A stretch of 64,000 nucleotides of DNA, from the NCBI RefSeq assembly GCF_020740795.1, contig NC_067286.1:14022633-14086632 (forward strand), in the 5' to 3' direction. Source of the stretch: Apus apus. Lineage: Eukaryota; Chordata; Aves; Apodiformes; Apodidae. Positions 38,585 through 50,500 of this stretch are shown piece after piece (within the stretch, counting starts at the first letter, position 1; every line of letters starts with the position of its first letter). The notes below the pieces were generated by a model, which had not been told where the DNA came from, made no database searches, and saw only the letters and a program-made list of their open reading frames with translations. A program made the position numbers and the translations under genes.

Positions 38585-41500
38585 GTAAGTATAATGAAAT
38601 GTATCTAATTAAGCATTTTTTCCTAATTGTTAGTAATCTGGCTATAGCAAAACCCCTTCCTGAAATGTTGATGTTCTTTACTGGAATTTCTTGCAGGAAG
38701 GAAACTAGTATTAGGCAGTATTGTCATACATTCTACCATCTACTATAGTGAGGTTCCGTTTCAATTTGTTCTCTTTTTTTTGTCATGAGCTGTAAAAGGT
38801 GGGGTGGTACATGGAAGGAATTCCCCAATTTACAGCAGGAAGGACTGCTTACTGTTCCACAGAGACTTATTTCAAGCAACTGAGGGATGACTTAGGAAAT
38901 TTCACTCAGTTATTCCAGTTTAGTGTTTCAAATAGAACAGTAATGAATGAATCGCACTGTTTAAAAAAAACAAAACAGGCTATATTAACAGGACAGATGC
39001 TTGTGTATGACATAGATTCCTAAACAGCTTTCTCCTCTTCCTTGTTAGTTGCTAAAACAAATGAAACATAAGTTCTAACGGGGCAACGATGCAAATCAGC
39101 AAAAACAAAGATACATAAGAAAGTATAATGCCTGTGTTGCTGAGATTTGAAGTTCAGTTTAATCACTGTATTTAAACAAAATTAAATGTTTAGTAGTATA
39201 TTATTTTCTCAATTTCACATTATTTTTTTGAAGGATACAGGACTTTATTATGATGAATATCTCAGGCAAGTAATAGATGTCTTGGAAACAGATAAACATT
39301 TCAGGGAGAAACTCCAGACTGCTGACATAGAGGAAATAAAGGTAGGTACAAAAAAAAGAGTTAAATTAAGGTTAATTAAATCCATAATCCTGAGCTATGT
39401 ATATTATATTCTTTCCTCTTTTTCTTTCTTCATACTCGTCTCAATTTGTGTGAGCTTAGATTTCCTCTCATTTTATTTACTTAGGTGTTTAACTCTTACT
39501 AGTCCTTTGTCTTTAGTCAAGGGACAGCACAACTTCGTTCATTAAAGAGTATCCCATAGCATAAAAAACCCCCCATAACAATATATACTTGAATGCATAG
39601 CTTTTGCCTTCTGCCTGTCTACTAAAAAGCCAGCTTCAGACTGCATGAAGCTTGGTGTACACCAAAAGAAGCTACAAGCACAGCTTTCACTCAGTGTTGC
39701 TTGCTGGGTAGTTTGGAACACCGTTTTGAACATAAAGGTTTATCTTTCTTCTGAGATTAAGATTGTGAGTCACAAATTAATATGATGACATGGAAGAGAA
39801 TTACAAGAAAATCAGGTTTTATAGTCTGGGCAAACTGAGGAGTTGTGCTAGAGGTAAAGTCAGTGTACATAGGAATAAAATAGACCTGTAGCTTTCTCCA
39901 CGTTCTCCTTTCTTTTGTGCCAATCTACATAGCATTCTCTTCAAAACCTCACTACATTCTTGTCTTTTCTACTTTAGTTTCTGGCTTTAGGTGGTGGCTG
40001 TTCTGTATTCCCCTTTATGAGCTAGAAATTCAGAAAGGGACAGGTAGGAAACAGACTGAAGTGACAGTCATCCTGCCTTTTGCATTTCCTTTTAATTCCT
40101 CATGTTGCCTTTGGCAGCTTTTGGCTCCTTTTCTGTGCAACCCTTGAAGGTTACTACGCATTTCCAGATCCTAATAAATGTTCTTGAAATACACATTGGT
40201 GCCTGTTGCTGTGCTTCTCTCAAAACAGCACTTCGTGTGCATCTCACAGTTCTTTTGAACTAATTTAAGAACATTTGATCAAGAAATCTGTCGCTCCTTA
40301 AACATTATTAGGTATTGCTGCTTCAAGGTCATGCTTTTGCTCTTTGGAGAAGCAAGAGACTTAGAAATCATCCTTTCAGAAAACTTTTTGGACTCCTCTC
40401 TGTTTCTATAGCCATAAACTTAAAAAAAAAAAAAATTGAGTCTTTGAATCTGCTCTTTGAAAAAAGCTTGAGATTCTTACACTGTGGGCTGCAGTATTGC
40501 CAGAGACTGCCACTAGTCTGCTATCTTGCAGCTCATGTCTAATGGGAATCCTAATGGCTACTTTCTTCTAGGTTTTGTGCATAACTTTTGTTTTTTGACA
40601 GAGTGGAAAACTAAGCAGAGAGCTTGATTTAGTAAGCCACCATGTGAGAACACGGCTGGATGAACTAAAAAGACAAGAGGTGGCAAGATTAAGAATGTTA
40701 ATTAAAGCTAAAATGGATTCTGTTCAAGGTAAGAATACAAAATATAACTAGCTGAGTTAACAGATGGAATTGTGTTGGAGAAATGCCCAAAGTCCATCAG
40801 TGATGCTTTGTTGTCATTGATAATGACTGTAGGTTGAAAGTGAATATCCTTTCTGGGCTTGACTAGGGCTGGTAAAGACCTATATTTATAGGAAACTGGG
40901 GAGAAGGGAAAGCCATCTGTATTTTATATGTAACTAAACTTGGTTCTGGCGGTGGACTTTTCATATGATTCTAATCATCTTTCAGCCTCCATTTTTGTAG
41001 TGTACAATTTATACTCACTGAAAACTAGTAACAGTAGTACTATGCTTAAAAACAGAACATGACATAGCTTTTTCCTGGCTTTACAGGGTAGAAAACTTTT
41101 TTTATTTGCAGTCGAGTAAGACAAAAGTTTTCCTTTTTCTAAGCCTTCTTTTTATCAATGATAGTACAGATTTATAATAAACATTCAACATTTCAGTTTA
41201 CAAGATATTTATTATTTTGGGGGAAATTTGAAGCTCCTGAATAAAGAAAAACAGTTGGACTGAAAAAAATTCTACATAGCATTTTTGAAGTTGCAAATGA
41301 AATTGTACAAACTCAGGCAATTTCTTTTAATGGAGTATACAGGTTTCTAATTATTCTGATTGTTGTATGTGTGGGAAACGGTGCTATCCATTTTTATTTC
41401 TTACTACTGAAAATTTTTTAAAGTTTACATTTAGAAGTAATTCTGTAAATTTCTTATTAGAGGTTTATTTTTTAAGAGAATTAGTTGCTCTTAAATGAAG

Positions 41501-44500
41501 ATCCTAATGATGGACTGCATGATCTTGTTTCTGAAATGCTGATTTTCACAAATTAGGTCTGATAAAAAGGGCTTAATTTGCTTATGAAGATTATTATTAT
41601 ACCTTTGTAACTTATGTGGAAGGATCCTACTGGATAAGTGATATGTCATTTTAAAATACTCCAAGAATAAGTATCTGTCTCCTAGGCTAAGCTGAATTTA
41701 GAGGTGGCAAGTAGACTGAAGAAGTATGCGTGTGCAAATATATGTTTATGGGGATGTTATTAGAGTCAGAAAAGCATGAGATTACTTTGGGAAAAACAGA
41801 GATTTATAGTGTAGTGCTTTTCCAATGAAGTCTTTAGGTGCTAATATAGAGTTGGCTGAGGGCATAAGATCACCCTCTGTCCTTTGCTTTCTTTAATGAA
41901 AGTTCTAGTCCAGAGAGTACAGCTGTCTGGTAAGTAAATAGTGCAGGCTCATGGTAGCCCCTCCAGAGAAGTCAGGGTATTGCCTCACATACCTGCCAGA
42001 CTTTCTCAGGTGTCTGTCTCTTCAGCTGGCAAGAGCTTTGTCTCATGCTCCTGTTATTCTGCATATTATTCAGTCCTGATCCTGGTGTGTTTTTAAATAT
42101 TTGCACCAAGATCTGACTAGACTGATGGGTACAGGACATAAGAATGTTAGAGGTTGGGTTTCAGATAATATAGTCATGTGGCAAGTAAATATTGTTAAAT
42201 ATGATGGCTTTTTTTCCTTCAAATGTAAGCAAAGGAGGAAAAGGGGTATGGAGGCTGTTTTTTAGGTTTTGAGTTTTTTTTGTTGTTTTGTTTTACAGCC
42301 TAATATTACACTTGCAAAAAATGCTTCAAAAACAGGCTAAAGTGCATGTATTTCAACAGGACTTATGATCTCACCAATGAGGAATGATGGTTGAAATCTG
42401 CCCCAGCCAGTGTTTGCTATTTTGTTATAATAGAAACACAGCATTGGTTGTAAGATAGTTTACCAAATAACATGTTCAGAATTCTGTTTTCCACTTTTTT
42501 AAACAAATAGAATACTCTTTGCTAACCCATCTAGTAAAAGTTTGTCAGAATTGTTATACACATCAAAGTGTATGCTGCTTAAGAGAGCATTACTATCTAG
42601 CATTAGCAGTCAAAAACCATGGTAACAGCTAGGAAAGCCTGTTGTAGAAATGTGTTTTGTTGTTAGTGCATTGTGTATTGAAACTGGTGGGTACAGTTCC
42701 TGTCAGAAGGAGGAGAGAAATATTTGAAGCTTTTAGACACAGAACCTGGCTCTCCACTGCCATGTACATCTCATTTTGCACAAATGAAATTTGAATATCT
42801 GCTTATCTGATTTGATATAATTTCATACCGTATCGTACATACATGGCCAGATGGAAGTTATTTGCAAAACGTAAAGGGCAATAGAAGAGTCAGACTTCTC
42901 CCAGTTCAGGAAAAAGATGCAAGTTTTTAGATTTGGCACTGTATGTAACTTCAGATACCTCATTTATACAAAGGAGAATAAAATGTTTTTCTTTGTGGAG
43001 CTTAAATTGATTGTACATTTCCTTGCTTAGACCACAAGCCTTAATTTGTGCATGTTAAATGATGGTGTGCAATGCAACACTGACACCTCAGAAGGAATAT
43101 AGTGCAGATTGCTGTCAAATTTGACGATCTCCTTCAGAAAAAGCAACTTTAGAAGTGTTGCTAAAATTTCCTTAAACAGTGAAAAAAATTACCTAGTCCT
43201 CTGGGAGCCTCAGGTACTCAAAAATCACAAACTCCTATATGGAAGTTTTTGACTTCCTGATCTCATTTGATGTCAAACTTATTTTAATATTTTACATTTG
43301 TATCTTGTTCTTTCAGACACTGGTATAGACCATCAGTCTCTCCTTAAGCAGTTTGAACACCTGAACCATCAAAATCCTGATACGTTTGAGCCTAAAGACT
43401 TAGATATGTTGATCAAAGCAGTAAGTGCTAAATACTGTGGGGTTTTTGTTATTAGTTATTACGGGTTTTTTCTCAGTTAAAGGCAAATCCTTTTATATAT
43501 ATAATTTTTTTTTGTAAATGACATGCAGTTTCCATTTTCAGGAGAAAAGTAAGTTGTCTCCATGGCACACTTGAAAGCTGTTGGCAGTGTGCATTATACT
43601 AAACAGCACATCAGTTTTGGGGTGGCATCTTAACAGGATTTGCATTTGTGTACCAGCACGAAGAATTTGGGAATAAAATACACCTTTCTGGGAGCATTTA
43701 AATAAAATACAGTTTTGGTAGAGGTACATTTTTCCCAGTTGCATTTTTTGATTGCTATTTCTAAATTATTTAGGTGTCTCACAGAATGTCATAAATAATC
43801 ATACCAAAATGAGCTATCTGAATTTTGGGGTCTCTCTATATATACATCAAGCTGTAAAACCACAGCATTTAAGATACCAGTATTCGAAATAGCATATGCT
43901 GGGCATGGCTATTTTCAACTGCTGGAAAACACTTCTCTTTAGTCTCAGATATGCTTCAGAGAGCACTGCATGTCTGACATGAGAATTTGACAGTTTTTAT
44001 ACTTACAAAACAAATTGAAAGAGAAGGTGTATTTTAAGCTTTCTGTAATTTTTGTGGATTTTTTTTTCTTTTATGCTAGGAAAATTTTATCTCAATTTTC
44101 TGGAAAATTATTTTTATATAGGTGTTACAAAATTTCTTGCCGTTTCTGAGCATCACTTCTGGGAAAATTCTGGTTGGCTAGGAAAAGCATATCCTCAGCA
44201 GAGCAGTTCTTTCTCTTATAGTGTTATTTTTCTTCTCATATCTCAGCTGAGATATGGAGAGTATAATGGGCATTTTAGGGGGTCTTTGCTTTGGACTTGT
44301 TTTTGAAAAGGTACAATGAATCTGAAATTGAAAATGTAAGTAATGGAGTGACTGTATCAAGTATGAACATGTCACTTTGGAAAGCACTACCAAAACATCC
44401 TTTGATACCTTGAGCTGTCAAAGATATATCTCTCAACTCTGTGTAAGTACTTGTCAGAAAACCTACCCTCACACCATTTTCCTCTGTATAATTGCTTTTA

Positions 44501-47500
44501 TAAAAAATTTAATCCATATGAAGAGACTGCAAACTAACTCCAGTTGTTAATGAAGGCACTTTTTTCATTAAACTGTAGGATAAGCTACATATGTCTTTAT
44601 TCTGACATACACAAGGCATTAAAGGTACTATTTGAAACAGTGCTTTAGTTACTAGGGACACAATTAATTTGAGTGAATTGGTTATTAACTGATGTGAAAG
44701 GACACTTGATGCCTTCTTACAGTACTGTGTAGTTGTGAAAATTGTCTAGCAGTTGAACACTTGCAAATTCTGTGAAAGTAGCAAAGTGAGGAGAGATGGT
44801 TTTGCATCAGTGTCACATGAAAGGAAACCCCCATCTAGTCTGCCTCTTGAAATGGAGAATGGCAGCATGGCCAGCCTTGTCCACAGATCTCAACAATACA
44901 GTGTTTTTAATGTCTAGGTGTTACCATAATAATGTGGCATAATCATATGTCTACATATATTTTTAGGCTACAAGTGACCTGGAAAACTATGATAAGACTC
45001 GCCATGAGGAGTTTAAGAAATACGAGATGATGAAAGAGCATGAGAGGAGAGAGTATTTGAAAACACTGGATGAAGAAAAGAGACAGCGAGAAGAATCTAA
45101 ATTTGAGGAGATGAAGAAAAAACATGGAGATCACCCTAAAGTTCACCATCCTGTAAGGCCATACTCTGTTCTTATGTGGTTGGGTGGAAGCTTTACTTTC
45201 CAGAGAGAACAAGCTAAAAAGAGAAGGGTATATATTGGTGGTTCTCAGCATTTGCATCTTCTCATTGCTTTGGGAACGGAGTGCGGGAACAGTGATGAGA
45301 GCATTAGAAAAGTTCCTACATGTACCTCATTTTTTGGTGCAGTTACGCGATTTGCTGCCAGAATTATTATTTACAGAAAAGCTAAAACTGGTGGGTTAGA
45401 AAGCAGAATGGTATTCAGCACTGTAGGGATGCCTTCATGGTATGCCTGGCCTGCAAGGAACTGTATCACAGCACCATTTTCTCTAGGTAAGAGAAACTGA
45501 TTTAACTCCCCTCAGCTTTTGTTTCTAGATGTGTCTGTGTGGCCATGACTGATTATTACAGGTGTTCTTTTTCACAGAATAAACCTTTCCTTGACACTCC
45601 CTTTCCCTGGGCCTTTCTGTCTAATAAAATTATTAGATCTGACCAAAAGGGAATTAAAGAAAATTCCATTGATTCCATTTGCAATATAGCTAATGAGAAA
45701 AAGAAACCCTTTCAGAGAAACTGTGATGCAAAGGTAATGCAGAAAAATTACAGTTGTATAATAGTTTGAATAGTTTTTTTTTCTAACCAATCTATAGGGA
45801 AGCAAAGATCAACTGAAAGAGGTGTGGGAAGAAGCAGATGGACTTGATCCTAATGAATTTGACCCCAAAACATTTTTCAAATTACACGGTAAGAGGCTTA
45901 GTTTAATTTAATGAAAAAGTGAAGTGACTTTTTGTTATCTTCTGCTGAGGGCAAGTTTGTCATATGCTAGGATGAAGTTTTATACCTCAAACAATTTGGA
46001 TGAATCTGAAGAGTATAGAGGAGAAAATATTTATGTACTGTTTGTAAGTTGACTGCAAAGTTTTAAATGGGGTTTAAAAAGCTGGAAACAGACTTTTGTT
46101 TGACTACTTACAAAATTTTACAGCCAATAGCCAGTAGTGATTCCTCAGGGAAGTAGGGAGGCTGTCCATAACTATAACTTTGCTTATACACTACGTACTG
46201 GGAATAAATCTTCAGAGGGTTGTGTGGGAAAACCTACTTTCTCATCATCTCTGCAGATAAGTGCCAGACACCCCTTATCTTTGGAATGGTCGTATTAAGT
46301 GTCAAGCCTCTTCGGAAGTTGCAGGTTCTTTTAATAAAGCAAAAACCAAAATGCAGTACATGGAATTTGACTAATCCCAAATATGATAACTTAACTGAAG
46401 TAAATGCATTCCAGCTTGAGTCTGAATTTTTATCTTGGTTTATAAACTATATAAATATGTATTAGAGTTATTAAACCTTATTTCTTCTTTCTAGACAGAG
46501 AACTTCAAAGATAATTTTCTGAAAATTTTTGGTAGCTTTTTTGTGCACATCTTAAAAAACCGAAATAGCTGAAATAACCTTTTGCCTTAGAGCTTAGTAT
46601 ATTAAAGCAGTTGAACAAAAATATTGCATAATAAAACTTATATGAAGTACACATTCTCTTTCAATTTCAGAGGTAGTATAACAAAATTCAGAGTAGAATG
46701 TAGGATGAAAGATGAATCATTATTTATCAAGTATTCTTCTCTTTGCATGTGTCATGAAAAGTCATTTTACAGTGATCTCTTCTAAGAGCTGCATATTTAT
46801 ATAGATTTTTCCCATCATTATCTAGGATTTTTGGGGAGTCATACTGTTGGTTTACATAGTTTTTCTGCATGTTTTTGTTACTCCTGAATATGTTTACAAA
46901 TGTAGTTGTTAAATTGGGACAAGTTGTTCTCAGAAATATTTTTTGGCAATAGCACTCTGTGCAATCCTGCTGTGACCTATTTCAGTTTGCTAATCTAGGA
47001 AGTAGGGAGATTGCTCCAGACTTGTCCAACCAACCGGAAACAGCCACACAGTTCAGCCAATGCCTGATAAAAACAGAAAAAACTACCTATGTAACCAGCA
47101 TCTTGGGAAATGAGGTTGTTAATCAAGGAGAACTATTACATGTAATACTTTCTGTACATACTGAACTTGTATTTTCAACACTTCTTTTTGTAGATGTCAA
47201 TAATGATGGTTTCCTGGATGAGCAAGAACTAGAAGCTCTGTTTACTAAAGAGGTAAACAAAAAGTTCAGAAACTTAACTTGTTTCAGTAAAATGGTTACA
47301 GGGATGCCTGTATTTTTTTCCAAGTATGTTTGGGGGCTTTGGACTGCAAATCACAGTACTCAAGTTTTGTGCATCCTCAGTGTTTCTACAAAAGAGTAAA
47401 AACACATCAGCAGGGAAAAGAAAGTAGCTGAAGCATAGGATTCAGACAACCAGAAATCTAGTGCTCATGTATTTCTTTGCCACAGGCTTTTTTGAGTTTT

Positions 47501-50500
47501 TATAATTAATCTGCAGGATAGCTATACCTGTACAAATTGCATTGCAGAAAGCTGCATTCCTGCTCTAGCTAGATGCAGCCTGGTAGAGGTACTGAAGCTG
47601 GGTAGCTGTGCTCATTCAATACTAGTCCAAAGTCTTCAAACTCGTTGAGAGAAAAAGGATAACGCTCATGCAAATGGGCTCAAAGACAGCATGTTGTGGA
47701 AGTGGCAACAGAAATTTCCCATATTTTTTATCTGGCTAGTTTGAAGCACATGTGTAGGCTTTTTGTTTCTTTAAGCCTTGGTTTCTTGTCTGTGAAAAGG
47801 CAAATATTCGTACTTCTTTGCCTCCCAGAGTGGTAATGATAGCAATGTCCTAAAATTCTACAGTGAAGGAAACTGCAGAATCAATGAGTAAGCCAAGGGC
47901 CTTGGTCTTAATTTCCCCAGTAGATTTTAGTTCTGTGTAGCAGAAAATAATCCCTAAACTTCCCATTCAGAGATCCAGTACTATGGCTGTCAATACATAG
48001 TCTTACAATTTTTTCTAGATCTCCTAAGTCAGGGAAGAAATGTGCTATGCAGTGTATATAGAAGGTTATCAATTCAAACGACTGTAAATATCTGAATAAA
48101 TTAGATTTGCAAATAAAGATTTTTAACAGTATTTTGCCATAATCCCCTCTGAAACAATGAAGATAGCCTGTGGCCATAAAATGACCTATGGCTAAGCAAG
48201 CAAAGCTAAATTACAGAAGAAGCTAAGTAGAAGCAAATAAGCATGAACTCAACAGAAAGACGTTGTGCAAGAAGAGAAGTGGACCGTTAAATTAGGCACT
48301 CAGTTAGTCTCGTGATATCCTGAATACATACAGGGCCAACTGTGTGCTCTGGTGAAAAAGCTACTCTCTCGTGTTCCAGAAACCACGTGGAAACTCTGCC
48401 TGTTTTGAATCAGATGTAGGATCATACTGTGCATGTTGAGGTCAATTTTACTGTAATGTCCACAGCGCTGAATTACAACATACTACATGAATTAACTGAA
48501 AACTTCATTCTTAGCAATGAGAGGCTCACTTGTTGCTTAACAAGTACTATGCTAAAAGAGTATCACACACACACACTCTCTCCTGCTTGGAAAAATTGTG
48601 AACTCATGTTTGTAACAATGTCTCACACTACTGTTCCAAATATGCTTTGTTATTTGAGTGAGCAGCCCTTACTCCAAACTTAACATTTGCTGCTTTTGAA
48701 TTTCAGCTCGAAAAAGTTTATGATCCCAAAAATGAAGAGGATGACATGGTTGAAATGGAAGAGGAAAGGCTAAGAATGAGAGAACACGTAATGAATGAGG
48801 TGAGGTCTGAGCTACCAATTTCCTTCTGTGTGAAAGAAACAAGAGTCCTTCTGCTATGTGGAGTTGTCCAAGTACAGCAGAAAGGGATGAGCTGTCACAC
48901 TGAATGCTATTTGTTCTGGGATTCACCTAAAGTTACAATTCTCGAGCCCTGTCCCCATATCCTAACGTAAATGCTGAGATTCAGTAGACATGCCCTGTGA
49001 GTATTGTGTCAAACAGGGAACACTCTAAATATGCTTTTGCTCTTGGCAAATGGGTAAGATTTAGGTGTGAGGGAGTTGAGCAATGTCTTCTTTCATGTAG
49101 CTCACTTTGTCCCTTCAGAAGGGGGCTCAGTCCAAGGTATCATCCATGACAGTGAATACCTTTGCTGGTTCTGACAGAAAAGGGAAAGAGGATCTTTTGA
49201 ACTACTGTGTTTTTTACTTGCATCTTTTCTGTATTCAACTATATTCCTTAAACCTTCTCTAGGAGCAAGCCTAGTCTTCTATTCCCATAAAGGGAAGCAT
49301 TTCCTCCTATCATCTTAAAGGATTCTGATACAATTCAGTTGGGGTTCTTTGGGGTTTTTTTAATGTTTTAAAACCTCCCTATCCAACAGTGAGATTACTC
49401 TGTCTCACGGTGTCATTACAAAATTATTAACAGAAAGCTACAAAATATTTTGCCCCCCAAAAAATCATGCACACTAATAGTGTTCAGGCTGTGACTACAA
49501 ATAATGTTTCCAATAAAGCCAATGAATTTTGATCTAAAATGTGAGGATTTACTTTTTATTTCCATTTTTTTAAAGCTACATGAGCTTGTGAGAGCATTTT
49601 TCAGAAGATGACACAGCCGCTCCCTTGAAAATGAGACAGTTCTAAGAAAAAAAATTGTTGTATTTTAAGATATTTGCATAATAAATCGAAACACTACCTC
49701 CACCAAAACCTGTCCTTTAGGTTTAGTTTAATTTTTTGCTTCAAATAGGTTGACATCAACAAGGACCGGCTAGTGACATTGGAAGAGTTCCTGCGAGCTA
49801 CAGAGAAAAAAGAATTTTTGGAGCCAGACAGCTGGGAGGTAATGAGAATATGTTCAAAGTGCAACACAGGGGGTACTATTATATCCCTCTAACCGGAACC
49901 AAATGGCGTATATCTGAGCTTTGCTTTTTTTCAGTTTTGTCTTGGCATATGTGTGGCTAAATGCCTTAGCTAAACGTCACCTACCGAATGTTGCAGGCTC
50001 ATGCAATGCAGAAGGGATCTTTATGGCCCAGACACAAAAAGACCAAGGTCTTGCGCCACCCTGTGGATTCTAGAAGAGCTTTTCCCACATGCTTTTCAAA
50101 CAGAAAATGGACACTTTGTTTATGAATCACTTTAAAGGGAAGATAAGAGCTCAGCTGTAAGCAAGAGGAATTTTTTCTTCTACCTCTAAATCTCTAGTAG
50201 AATTTTGCTGACAAAATAGCTAAGAAACAGTTCTTTTGTGGTGTCTTACCTTGAGTGTACTAACCTTTACAGTTGATGTCCAAGTATTTTGATGAAAACT
50301 CTGAGGGTTGTTTAGTGAACTGTACGGTTCTGCTAATAATAATTTCAGCAGGATGATGATAAATATATATACGTTCCTGCCTAAGTATTCAATTTTATAT
50401 TTATTTTCTTGCAGACACTAGATCAACAGCAGCTCTTCACTGAAGATGAGCTGAAAGAATTTGAAAGTCATATTTCGCAGCAGGAAGATGAACTTAGAAA

